Shown here piece by piece: positions 18,549 through 27,129 of a DNA stretch of 64,000 bases. The stretch is taken from the NCBI GenBank assembly GCA_963712055.1, contig CAVQGN010000007.1:1-64000 (forward strand), read 5' to 3'. Within the stretch, counting starts at the first letter, position 1. Each line of letters starts with the position of its first letter. Source of the DNA: JAHBVL01 sp963712055 (GTDB lineage: Bacteria; Chloroflexota; Chloroflexia; Thermomicrobiales; UBA6265). The notes beneath the pieces were generated by a model. It saw nothing but the letters and a program-made list of their open reading frames with translations. It made no database searches and was not told the origin of the DNA. The position numbers and the translations under genes were made by a program.

Positions 18549-19172
18549 GAGGCTTCAGTAGCCGAGATCTCGGTGAGGGTCCTGACGATGTCTTCTGATG
18601 ACTGACCGCCGGTGACGAGTTCCGAGACCTCGCCGTCAGCCGAAATGAAGATGTGCGGAGTGGCTGGCGGCGTGAGGACCGACCGACCGAAAGCATCGTC
18701 GAGTGCTTTCATCATGTCGAGCGGAGCGACCGCGAAGATCATCTCGAATCCGTTGGCTTCGGCGTAGTTGCGAAGGGCATCGTCTGGAAGGTCGGGTTCG
18801 ACGCTGAGCGCGATAAGGACAACCTTGTCCCCGTCGAGTTCAGTCGATGCGGCAGCCACGTTTTCGAGTTGAGAGCGGCAACTGGGGCACCAGGTCGCCA
18901 TCGCCTGGACGAGGGTCGCGCACCCGGCATAGTCATTGATGGTGAAGGTCTCACCGGTGATCACATTGGTCAGCTCGAACGTCTGCCAGTCGGCGAGATC
19001 GGTTTCATCCGAATCCGCGTTTTCCGCAGCAGGGGTAGCATCGGTCTGCGCGATCGCGGCGCAGGTCGGTGGTTCGGTGTTTGTCGGATGCTCCATCGGT
19101 CTGGGCGGTCACGCCATGCGCGCTTGCCACCAGTCCGATGAGCAACGCCACTGCCAGCAACAGTTTTGTCAT
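18545..19172 (-). CDS. TlpA-like extracytoplasmic thioredoxin (frame broken near 19097)
   Basis: A thioredoxin-fold protein that probably receives electrons from the CcdA protein next to it. The CXXC motif is MATWCPSCRSQLENV, and the cis-proline region is TPPATPHIFISADGEV. The continuous frame starts at ATG 19096 without an export signal. One base off, ATG 19172 gives MTKLLLAVALLIGLVASAHG, a good Sec signal, running straight into it. Removing one base near 19097 joins the two into a protein of about 208 residues. I take 19172 as the true start. Confidence 0.75.
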
Positions 19173-19449
19173 CGTGAGTTTCCTTTAGTACGTACGTGAT
19201 ATCCACTCTGGCCAGCCGCCAGATTGGCAACAGACTACCCGATCGATATCAGCGCAACCCGTAACGGGGATTACAGGAGGATTACGGTGTTGGCTGGAAA
19301 CGACCTTCTCCGTGTTGCTCAGGCAACAGCCCCCATTCACAGAGCCCCGAACAAGGGTTCCGTCGGCACAGGTCCGACGGCTACAAACGGGCATCCGCTG
19401 ACGCCGGGAACTAGGTAGTCCGGGGTGCGATGCGCTCAGGAGATGACTG

Positions 19450-20481
19450 TTACTGCGCAGTCGGTGCCTTACTCAGGTACTGTCCGGCGACGTAGCCGTT
19501 GTCGTCGCCGACCTGGACTTCCATCCAGGCGATGCCTTCGGCCACGACTGGACCAGAGACCACAGTCAGGGAGTCGCCGGTTTCGAGTTGCTGGATGACG
19601 TCGCTATCAGTCGACGTGTCGGTGCGGAGATTGAGGGGGCCGTCGGCGACGTCGGCGGTGGTGTTCAACGCCAGGCCACCGGACAAGAACTCGCCGGAAA
19701 CCCAGCCTTCGACACTTTCATCACCAGCGATCGAAACGCGATACCACTCGATCTCATCGGCGTTGACCGGTCCTTCGAAGACGGTCCCGTACTGGCCCTC
19801 GCTCAGGGTTTCGACGATTTCGGCATCGATGCTGGCGTCGGCGCGCAGATTGAGGGTGTCGGTATTGACGAAAACGATGGTCCCGATCCCGAACCCAGTT
19901 GGAACTGGCTGCTCGGGCTGCTCCGATGCCAGGCCGAGGAAATCGGCGGCGACCCAACCGGTGCGACCATCATCGACATCGATCTCATACCAGTTGTAGC
20001 CGTCCAGCGCGGTCGGACCGGACACGATGATTGCCGACGCCTGGTCTTCGAGTTCGTTAACGATCGCCGCATCTGTGCCAGCGGCAGCGCGAAGATTGAT
20101 TGGTCCATCGACCACCACGACCTCATCGCCGGTGACATAAGCAGCGTCGACAACGGCCGGTTCGATGAACTCACCCGAGACCCAGCCTGATTGGTCGTCG
20201 ACGGTTTCGACCTGGTACCAGGTGATCTCGTCGGCTTGTTCCGGTCCGGCGAGGATGGTCAGGACCGCCCCTTCTTCCAGGGAGGCGAGTGAGTCAGAAG
20301 CGATGCTCGCTTCGGCGCGGAGGTTGAGTGGTCCGTCGAAAACGACCACCGCCTCCCCGGCGGTATAGGCGACAGCGCTGGTATCGACCGCTTCCTGTGC
20401 GGAAGCCTTCGACCACGACATCCCGGCAAGCGCGATCAGCGTCAGCATTGCGACCAGTGCAAATCGAAGTGTTCGGTTCAT
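19450..20481 (-). CDS. Secreted four-repeat SH3b protein
   Basis: A 343-residue exported protein made almost only of bacterial SH3 domains. After a Sec signal (LVAMLTLIALAGMSW, cleavage near ASAQEA) four repeats follow at about 45-110, 118-185, 203-275 and 278-340. Each repeat has the pattern DGPLNLRAEASIASDS, then ITWYQVE and SGWVSGEF. No catalytic domain is present. Such proteins usually bind peptidoglycan or other cell-surface polymers. It is a paralogue of the 640-residue protein at 46498. It is monocistronic; the 277 bp downstream hold nothing I can name beyond a small CCGTCGG/CCGACGG hairpin. Confidence 0.8.
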   Translation of the reverse strand: MNRTLRFALVAMLTLIALAGMSWSKASAQEAVDTSAVAYTAGEAVVVFDGPLNLRAEASIASDSLASLEEGAVLTILAGPEQADEITWYQVETVDDQSGWVSGEFIEPAVVDAAYVTGDEVVVVDGPINLRAAAGTDAAIVNELEDQASAIIVSGPTALDGYNWYEIDVDDGRTGWVAADFLGLASEQPEQPVPTGFGIGTIVFVNTDTLNLRADASIDAEIVETLSEGQYGTVFEGPVNADEIEWYRVSIAGDESVEGWVSGEFLSGGLALNTTADVADGPLNLRTDTSTDSDVIQQLETGDSLTVVSGPVVAEGIAWMEVQVGDDNGYVAGQYLSKAPTAQ

Positions 20482-20724
20482 CGTTTTCCCCCTCGCGAGC
20501 GGACCCCGTGCTCGCAGTTCTTTTCCGGACCCGGACGGTCAGACAGCTGATGAAGGCGTTGTCTCTTCCCAGCGACAACACGTTTTTGCGGGGAGGTGTA
20601 CCGATGATCGGCGGACAATGCGGAACGTCGCGCGCGATATGGCGGAGGTGTACGTTTGCGGGGTACGTACAGTCTACCCGAATGGATGGGTAAATGGCGA
20701 GGGGAATGACGGCTGAAACGACAA

Positions 20725-21350
20725 GAGATTCTTCGCAAGCTCAGAATGACGATGGCGGGCGGTCATGCTGAGGAACGAAGCATCTCCTGCCTCATGCATA
20801 CTCAAGGGATCTCCGCGTCTTGAGCCACGAGATTCTTCGCAGGCTCAGAATGACCATGGCGGGCGGTCACGCTGAGGAACGAAGCATCTCCTGCCGCAGC
20901 AGTCGGGACCCAAGGGATCTCCGCGTCTTGAGCCACGAGATTCTTCGCAGGCTCAGAATGACGATGGCGGGCGTGTCATGCTGAGGAACGAAGCATCTCC
21001 TGCCGCAGCAGTGGGACCCGAAGGATCTCCGCGTCTTGAGCCACGAGATTCTTCGCAGGCTCAGAATGACGATGGCGGGCGGTCATGCTGAGGAACGAAG
21101 CATCTCCTGCCGCAGCAGTCGGACCCAAGGGATCTCCGCGTCTTGAACCAGAGATTCTTCGCAGGCTCAGAATGACGATGGTGGGCGGTCATGCTGAGGA
21201 ACGAAGCATCTCCTGCCGCAGCAGAGGGAACCAAGGGATCTCCGCGTCTTGAGCCACGAGATTCTTCGCAAGCTCAGAATGACGATGAGGCTCAGAATGA
21301 CGATGAGGTCAGAATGACGATGAAGGTCAGAATGACAGTGGGGGTCAGGA
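20725..21350 (+). repeat. Tandem repeat block, six ~107-bp units
   Basis: Units begin with GAGATTCTTCGC at 20725, 20830, 20937, 21045, 21151 and 21258, a period of 105-108 bp. Each continues GCTCAGAATGACGATGGCGG, TCATGCTGAGGAACGAAGC, ATCTCCTGCCGCAGCAG and GGATCTCCGCGTCTTGA, with few changes. The last unit decays into short reiterations of CTCAGAATGACGATGA. Units have no unique spacers, so it is not CRISPR. The core is shared with the block at 45000-45400. Frames through it are not genes. Confidence 0.92.
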
Positions 21351-21432
21351 TGAGGATGCTGGGATTGAGACCGTTGGATGATCCCGTATTCTTGGCGATC
21401 GATTGCTATTCAGCCCGAACAAGGAGCACCAG

Positions 21433-22212
21433 GTGGAACGCGATTACCCGATTCTCGAATTCGATGAGGAGCGCAATGCGGTCTACAACCCGCACCATAT
21501 CGGCGGTCCGGTCGATGGGATGCCGGCGGGTTGCGTGCTGTGCTTTTTCCACGAGGTCATCCGCGCTCTCCGAGAACGGGGCGAGGCGGTCGAAATAGCC
21601 TCACTCAACAGTGAACATGGACCGAATCCGATCTACCGGGTCGAACGGAATGGTCTGGCGGTGGCGCTGGTTCATCCGGGGGTCGGGGCACCGATGGCGG
21701 CGTTTGTGATGGAAGAGATGATCGCCAGCGGGGCGTCGACCTTTGTCGCCTGCGGTGGCGCCGGGGTTCTCGATGCTGAGGTGGCGGTGGGACACCTGGT
21801 TGTGCCGACGAGCGCAATCCGCGACGAAGGGACCTCCTATCACTATCTTCCACCCGGCCGTGAGATCGGACCTGATCTGAATGTGCTGGCGGCGGTCGAG
21901 CGAACGTTGATGCGCCACAAGGTCGATTACCGTCTCGCCAAGACCTGGACGACCGATGGGATCTACCGGGAAACACCGGCATTGGTTGCGCGGCGGCGGG
22001 ATGAAGGCTGCGCGACGGTCGAAATGGAAGCGGCGGCGTTGTTCGCGGTCGGCGCGTTCCGTGGGATTGGGGTCGCTCAGATCCTCTATGGCGGCGACGA
22101 TGTCAGCGGGATCGGCGAATGGGATCACCGCGACTGGGACAGCCACAGCATACGCGAGGACCTGTTTTGGCTGGCGGTTGAGAGCTGCCTGGAGGCTCTT
22201 CAGGCCAGTTGA
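21433..22212 (+). CDS. Nucleoside phosphorylase
   Basis: A 259-residue member of the PNP/UDP phosphorylase (NP-I) family, which cleaves nucleosides to base and ribose-1-phosphate. Seen: ALVHPGVGAPMAAFVMEEM near the phosphate site, STFVACGGAGVLD, then DEGTSYHYLPP, and the ribose-binding VEMEAAALFAVGAFRG with its conserved Met-Glu. A late Asp (YGGDDVSG) lies where the base is contacted. The start is GTG 21433 with AAGGAG six bases upstream. It starts right after the repeat block. The base preference is not clear. Confidence 0.88.
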   Translation: MERDYPILEFDEERNAVYNPHHIGGPVDGMPAGCVLCFFHEVIRALRERGEAVEIASLNSEHGPNPIYRVERNGLAVALVHPGVGAPMAAFVMEEMIASGASTFVACGGAGVLDAEVAVGHLVVPTSAIRDEGTSYHYLPPGREIGPDLNVLAAVERTLMRHKVDYRLAKTWTTDGIYRETPALVARRRDEGCATVEMEAAALFAVGAFRGIGVAQILYGGDDVSGIGEWDHRDWDSHSIREDLFWLAVESCLEALQAS

Positions 22213-22240
22213 TCAGGTGGACGATCGACAGCACGTGACT

Positions 22241-22678
22241 TTATCGCGAGTGAGAAGGTTCCCAGGCGTCGACAAAGGGCAGGTTCGCCAGACGGCGATC
22301 AAATGTTGCCAGCTTGATTCCTGATCGCTCGGCGCGGGCGGCGACGAGCGCGTCGGCCATCTCGATCTTGGGATAGTTTCGAAAGATTTCGATGGCGCGC
22401 AAGAAGATCGCTTTTTCCCCTTGACCGAGGTGCAGACCCGGCAGCGAAAACACGACCGACAGGTAGTCGGCGATAGTTTCGTTGTCCAGTCCATAGTGCT
22501 GTTTCGATTTCAGCACGTATGCTGCTTCATGGAGCACCACTTCGCTGGTCGTAATCTCCTCGTGGCCGTCGATGACATCCTGAAAGAGCTGACGCGCGTC
22601 TGTCTCGCTTTCCTGGATGCGAGGATCGTCGGAAGTCGTTAACACGCGGAGCAGGATATTCGTATCGATGAAGATCAC
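22241..22678 (-). CDS. PIN-domain toxin (VapC-like)
   Basis: A 145-residue PIN-fold ribonuclease. Acidic residues are in the right places: Asp5 (IFIDTNILLR), Glu near 45 (TSEVVLHEAAYVL), Asp near 108 (EMADALVAARAE) and Asp near 126 (ATFDRRLANLP). It starts inside the end of the AbrB-type gene with a 4-bp overlap, the usual toxin-antitoxin arrangement. VapC toxins cut tRNA or rRNA; the target here is unknown. Confidence 0.88.
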   Translation of the reverse strand: MIFIDTNILLRVLTTSDDPRIQESETDARQLFQDVIDGHEEITTSEVVLHEAAYVLKSKQHYGLDNETIADYLSVVFSLPGLHLGQGEKAIFLRAIEIFRNYPKIEMADALVAARAERSGIKLATFDRRLANLPFVDAWEPSHSR

Positions 22679-22947
22679 TCTTCGCCACCGCTGCTGAGTT
22701 CGGTTGCGCGAGTTTGCAGCGCTTCCTCTATATAGTCTTCAAAATCGACGGTTTCCCGACCTGGGATCGGCGGCACGATACCGAAGAGATCTTTCATGCT
22801 GTACTTGACGCGACGAACTTCAACCGCGCCAGATTCGAGAATGACAAAAGCGACTTTGTCAGACGGCTCGACACCGAGCTGCTTCCTGATCCGCTTTGGA
22901 ATCGTGACCTGACCTTTGCTGGTTATCGTGCAAGTGACCTCGTGCAT
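22675..22947 (-). CDS. AbrB/MazE-type antitoxin
   Basis: A 90-residue protein with an N-terminal swapped-hairpin DNA-binding domain: TCTITSKGQVTIPKRIRKQLG, then DKVAFVILESGAVEVRRVK. The C-terminal 40 acidic residues would bind the toxin. The start is ATG 22947 with AGGAG ten bases upstream; the longer open frame to 23220 lacks a ribosome site. It likely represses its own promoter in 22948-23219. Confidence 0.88.
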   Translation of the reverse strand: MHEVTCTITSKGQVTIPKRIRKQLGVEPSDKVAFVILESGAVEVRRVKYSMKDLFGIVPPIPGRETVDFEDYIEEALQTRATELSSGGEE

Positions 22948-23219
22948 GAACGCTTGCTCCTGGTAGGAAGAAACGAAGAAGTAATGCAAGTATACGGCGA
23001 GCCTTACTCTACGTGTTGATGCCTTGATTCCGGCTGGGCAGCCGTTCAGAGGAAGGATCTGATTCCTTCTACTCAGTCCTTCAGCCACCCTGACGATCCT
23101 GGGTTTTTGCGACGAGGCGGGCGAAGTATCTCCCCTTATACTGCCTCGATATGCTCGAATTGGTTTCGAGATTGTTGCAATGTCGGCAGTGTCTTGGGTC
23201 CTGCTGAGAGGAGCGAACA

Positions 23220-24184
23220 ATGGCTGGCAAAGCGATTTCGTCAGACTATTTCGACAATACCGGGCGCGATGATGTGCTTAGTGGCGGGGTGCGGATGATT
23301 CCCATCGATACGCCAAAGGGGACGTTCAACGTCTGGACCAAACGGGTTGGCAACGCGCCGACGATGAAACTTCTCCTGCTCCACGGGGGACCTGGCGCCA
23401 CCCACGAGTATTTCGAAGCATTCGACAGTTTTCTGCCGGCGGCGGGGATCGAGTACTACTACTACGACCAGCTCGGCTCAGCTTATAGCGACCAACCCGA
23501 CGATCCTGATCTGTGGAATCTGGCCCGCTTTGTCGAGGAGGTCGAGCAGGTCCGGCAAGCGCTCGGTCTCGATGCCGACAACTTCTATCTGCTCGGACAT
23601 TCCTGGGGCGGTGTGCTCGCGATCGAGTACGCGCTCAAGTATCAGCAGCATCTCAAAGGCCTGGTCATTTCCAACATGATGGCGAGCGGCGAACAGTACA
23701 ACGCCTATGCCAACGACGTGCTCATGCCGACCATGGACCAGGATGCGCTGGCCGAGATCAAAGCGTTCGAAGCCGCCGAGGACTATGCCAATCCTCGCTA
23801 CATGGAACTGCTGGTCGAGCAGCACTATGTCGATCATGTTTTGCGGATGCCGCCGGAACAATGGCCTGATCCGGTCAACCGCGCGTTCGCGAAGATGAAT
23901 CAGTCGATCTATATCCCGCTGCAGGGACCGAGCGAGCTTGGTCTGAGCGGAGTGCTGCTGGACTGGGATCGGACCGGCGACTCTGGATCAAGATCGAGAC
24001 GCCGACCCTGGTCATCGGCGCGCAACACGACACCATGGACCCGGCCCACATGGAATGGATGGCGGGCGAACTACCAAAGGGTCGCTATCTCCACTGCCCC
24101 GACGGCAGCCACATGGCCATGTACGACGATCAGGTGGTCTATTGCAGCGGTCTGATCGACTTCATCCATGATGTCGATGCTTGA
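23220..24184 (+). CDS. Proline-iminopeptidase-like S33 hydrolase (frame broken near 23975)
   Basis: An alpha/beta hydrolase of peptidase family S33. Seen: LLLLHGGPGATHEYFE (oxyanion loop), YYYDQLGSAYSDQP, and the nucleophile LLGHSWGGVLAIEYAL. After DWDRTGD the frame fails. The adjacent frame continues LWIKIETPTLVIGAQHDTMDP (acid Asp) and CPDGSHMAMYDD (catalytic His) to a stop at 24184. Restoring one C in GACTCTGG near 23975 joins them into about 321 residues, the family length. This is the only frame break in the window that needs a base added. Confidence 0.85.
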
Positions 24185-24226
24185 GAGATTCGAGGATAGG
24201 ACAGTCTGTCAGGGAGGGTACAGCTT

Positions 24227-25354
24227 ATGCATGTGTTGATTCTGGGAGCCGGATTTGGCGGACTAGAGTTGGCGACGTCGTTGACCGAGTCTCTTGGAAA
24301 TGACGTCAACGTGACGTTGATCGAGAAGAACGACAGTTTCGTGTTCGGCTTCTCAAAGCTCGATGCGATGTTCGGCCGAGTCGCGCCGGAGCAGATCCAT
24401 ATTCCGTATCGGGAGATGACGAATCCGGCTATCGATTTCCGGCAGGAGACGGTGACGGCGATTGATCCGGTCGGCAAACGGGTCAGCACAACCGAGGGCG
24501 AGTACGTGGCAGATGTGCTGGTCGTTGCGCTGGGTGCTGACTACGACTTCGAGAAGACCCCCGGTGTTGGGAATGGCGCTGGCGAGTTCTACTCTGTCGA
24601 GGGCGGCAAGCGGATGAGCCAATCGATTGCTGATTTCAAAGGCGGTACCGCGGTTGTGGCGGTAACGACTGCGCATTTCAAGTGTCCGCCTGCGCCATGT
24701 GAAACAGCGATGCTTCTCCGGCAGAACCTGGTCAAGCGGGGTTTGGCTGACAACTCGCGGGTGGTGCTGATCACTCCGTGGGCGATTCCGATTCCGGTGT
24801 CACAGAGTACGTCGGCGGCGATTCTGAGCGAGTTTGGTAGTTGCGGGATCGAGTTCATGGGTGAGTCGGTGATCTCGGATATTGACGTCAAGGCTAAGTC
24901 GATCGAGATCGCTGATGGGCGCTCGGTTAGCTATGACCTCGTCATGATCGTGCCGGTGCACAAGGCGCCAGACGTCGTACTGGAGTCTGGGATGACGGTC
25001 GATGGCTGGATCCCGGTCGATCCTGATACGATGCAGACCAGTTACCCCGATGTCTATGCGGTCGGTGATGTCGCCACGGTCGGTGTTCCGAAAGCAGGCG
25101 TGTTTTCTGAGGGACAGGCCAGGATTGTGGCGAGTCAGTTGATTGCTCAAGCTCGGAGCGAATCAGCCGGTGGTCGCTATCTGGGGCAGGGAACCTGTTA
25201 CGTCGAGATGGGCGACCGGGGTGTGGGCCGGGTCGATGTCGATTTCCGGGGCGGTCCCAGTCCCCGCGCCGACTTCACCGCGCCCACTGTCATGACCGCC
25301 GCCGAAAAGGCGGAATTCGGCGCGACAAGGCGAGCGCGCTGGTTTGGCGCGTAG
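24227..25354 (+). CDS. SQR-like FAD/NAD(P) oxidoreductase
   Basis: A 375-residue flavoprotein of the sulfide:quinone reductase/type II NADH dehydrogenase group. It has an N-terminal FAD-binding GXGXXG (LILGAGFGGLELA), LVVALGADYDF, and the late VYAVGDVATVGVPKAG that contacts the flavin. Cys153 and Cys158 in HFKCPPAPCETA occur where SQR-type proteins carry redox cysteines. Whether it oxidises sulfide, a persulfide or another donor is open. Start ATG 24227 follows GGGAGG. It lies 42 bp after the S33 hydrolase gene. Confidence 0.82.
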   Translation: MHVLILGAGFGGLELATSLTESLGNDVNVTLIEKNDSFVFGFSKLDAMFGRVAPEQIHIPYREMTNPAIDFRQETVTAIDPVGKRVSTTEGEYVADVLVVALGADYDFEKTPGVGNGAGEFYSVEGGKRMSQSIADFKGGTAVVAVTTAHFKCPPAPCETAMLLRQNLVKRGLADNSRVVLITPWAIPIPVSQSTSAAILSEFGSCGIEFMGESVISDIDVKAKSIEIADGRSVSYDLVMIVPVHKAPDVVLESGMTVDGWIPVDPDTMQTSYPDVYAVGDVATVGVPKAGVFSEGQARIVASQLIAQARSESAGGRYLGQGTCYVEMGDRGVGRVDVDFRGGPSPRADFTAPTVMTAAEKAEFGATRRARWFGA

Positions 25355-25360
25355 GTTTGG

Positions 25361-26014
25361 TCAGGAGCCAGCTTTCCTGCGCGCGATGATCAGGCCATCC
25401 CTGACCGGATGAATGACGGCGTTGAAGTCGCGATCGTCGAAGATCACCTGGTTTTGCTGCCGGATGGCAGCGGTCGAAGGGGTGCCGTCATCTTCGGCGC
25501 CGCCGACTGCTCGTCCTGACCAGAGGACGTTGTCACAGATATAGAGTCCCCCTGGGCGAACCCTTTCCCTTGCCTGCAGCCAGGCGTCGGGATACTGCTC
25601 CTTGTCGACATCGTTGTAGACGATGTCGAACGTTCCCGGGGTGGCGTCGAGAACCTTTTGGGCGTAGCCAACGGTGTAGTCGATCTGGTTCCAGCGACCG
25701 GCGCGGGTCAGGTATTGCTCGGCCAGATCGCGATTGGCCGGGTCGCCATCGGTGCACCAGACCTTGCCTTCTGGTCCGACCGCGCGGGTAAACCAGTAGG
25801 CCGAGTAACCATAGCCACTCCCCATTTCGAAAACGGTTCGGGCACCGATCGAGAGCGCCATCATCTCGAGAAACATTCCACTCAAGCGGCCGACAATCGG
25901 AAATCCGTTGTCTTCGGCGAGTTGCTCCATTTCGAGCAGGACCGGTTCGTCGTGGACCGAGGCGAGATCCTTCAGATAGGTGTCGATGCGAGGGTCGAGG
26001 ATGGGAAAGGTCAT
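25361..26014 (-). CDS. Class I SAM O-methyltransferase
   Basis: A 217-residue methyltransferase resembling the caffeoyl-CoA/catechol O-methyltransferase family. SAM motif I is TVFEMGSGYGYSAYWF, motif II VWCTDGDPANRDLA, then FDIVYNDVDKEQYPDA and RVRPGGLYICDNVLWSG, where the acidic metal-binding residues lie. The start is ATG 26014 with AAGGAG seven bases upstream. The substrate is unknown. Confidence 0.87.
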   Translation of the reverse strand: MTFPILDPRIDTYLKDLASVHDEPVLLEMEQLAEDNGFPIVGRLSGMFLEMMALSIGARTVFEMGSGYGYSAYWFTRAVGPEGKVWCTDGDPANRDLAEQYLTRAGRWNQIDYTVGYAQKVLDATPGTFDIVYNDVDKEQYPDAWLQARERVRPGGLYICDNVLWSGRAVGGAEDDGTPSTAAIRQQNQVIFDDRDFNAVIHPVRDGLIIARRKAGS

Positions 26015-26071
26015 CTGCTGCTCCTTGATGATAGGTGGTCGTTCTCGGGTGATGATAGCGGAGCGAGCAGG

Positions 26072-26093
26072 GATGGACAGGATGAACGGGATG
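26072..26093 (-). repeat. Dispersed 22-bp repeat, copy 2
   Basis: Inverted copy of the motif at 1-22 (about 20 of 22 bases agree) in the divergent gap between the O-methyltransferase and aldo/keto reductase genes. Confidence 0.35.
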
Positions 26094-26271
26094 GGTCGTT
26101 GATATGATCGTCTGCGGGGTGGATGGAACGCTCCAGTATCGATACCGCAAGGCGGGTTGTCCCCGGAACTTGGCGGCACGGCGAGCGCACAGGTATTACG
26201 GAGAGCACTACTATAAGAAGAGATGATTTCAACGTGAGCCTTTGGCAAACACAGGGAAACGGAGCAAACGC

Positions 26272-27129
26272 ATGATTACCCGACAGTTTTTCGGCAAGAC
26301 CGGTCACAACAGTTCTCGCACCATCTTCGGCGCCGCCGCGCTGGGCAATGTCTCGCAAGCTGATGCCGACCGCACCCTCGAGCTCCTCGATCGATACGAG
26401 ATCAACCATATCGACACCGCTGCCAGTTATGGCGAATCGGAACTCAGGCTTGGACCGTGGATGAAGTCTCGGCGCAAGGACTTTTTTCTCGCGACCAAGA
26501 CCGAGGAGCGGAACGGGCGGGCGGCATACGACGAAATCCAGCGATCGCTCGAACGATTGCAAACGGACAAGGTCGACCTGATCCAGTTGCACAACCTCGT
26601 CGACGAAGCCGAATGGGAGGAAGCGTTTGCGGCTGGTGGCGCGCTGGAAGCGGCTGTCCGCGCTCGCGACGAAGGCCTGACCCGCTTCATCGGGGTCACT
26701 GGGCATGGCGTCACGGTTGCGGCGATGCACCAGCGGTCGCTAGACCAGTTTGCCTTTGATTCGGTTTTGCTTCCGTTCAATGCACCAATGATGGAGAACC
26801 CGCAGTATGCTGCTGACTTCGATGCCCTCTTCGCGATGTGCCAGGAGCACGAGGTCGCGGTTCAGACGATCAAGTCGATCACCCAGGCGCCCTGGGGCGA
26901 TCGCGAGCATACGACCAACACCTGGTACGAACCGTTGACGACTCAGGAAGACATTGATCTTGCGGTCCACTGGGTGCTGGGGCGTCCGGGAACCTTTCTC
27001 AACACCGTCAGCGACATCACGCTTCTGCCGCTCGTGCTCGACGCGGCCAGCCGGTTTGAAATGCGACCGACCGACGAGGCGATGGCGCACCTGATGCGGG
27101 CGCGGGAGATGGAACCGCTCTTTGTCTAG
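26272..27129 (+). CDS. Aldo/keto reductase
   Basis: A 285-residue NADPH-dependent TIM-barrel reductase. The AKR tetrad can be read: Asp and Tyr in NHIDTAASYGESE, Lys in LATKTEERNGR, and His in DLIQLHNLVDE. The substrate is unknown. The start is ATG 26272 with GGAG nine bases upstream; a TTG at 26242 is in frame but has no ribosome site. Its end overlaps the convergent SulP gene by 4 bp. Confidence 0.9.
   Translation: MITRQFFGKTGHNSSRTIFGAAALGNVSQADADRTLELLDRYEINHIDTAASYGESELRLGPWMKSRRKDFFLATKTEERNGRAAYDEIQRSLERLQTDKVDLIQLHNLVDEAEWEEAFAAGGALEAAVRARDEGLTRFIGVTGHGVTVAAMHQRSLDQFAFDSVLLPFNAPMMENPQYAADFDALFAMCQEHEVAVQTIKSITQAPWGDREHTTNTWYEPLTTQEDIDLAVHWVLGRPGTFLNTVSDITLLPLVLDAASRFEMRPTDEAMAHLMRAREMEPLFV

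Noticed and set aside
20725..21350. CRISPR array
   Set aside because: Whole ~107-bp units repeat without unique spacers, there is no 24-40 bp repeat with regular spacing, and no cas gene is present.
21191..21598. Open frame through the repeat block (135 codons)
   Set aside because: The translation is a periodic product of the tandem repeats and overlaps the nucleoside phosphorylase gene in another frame.
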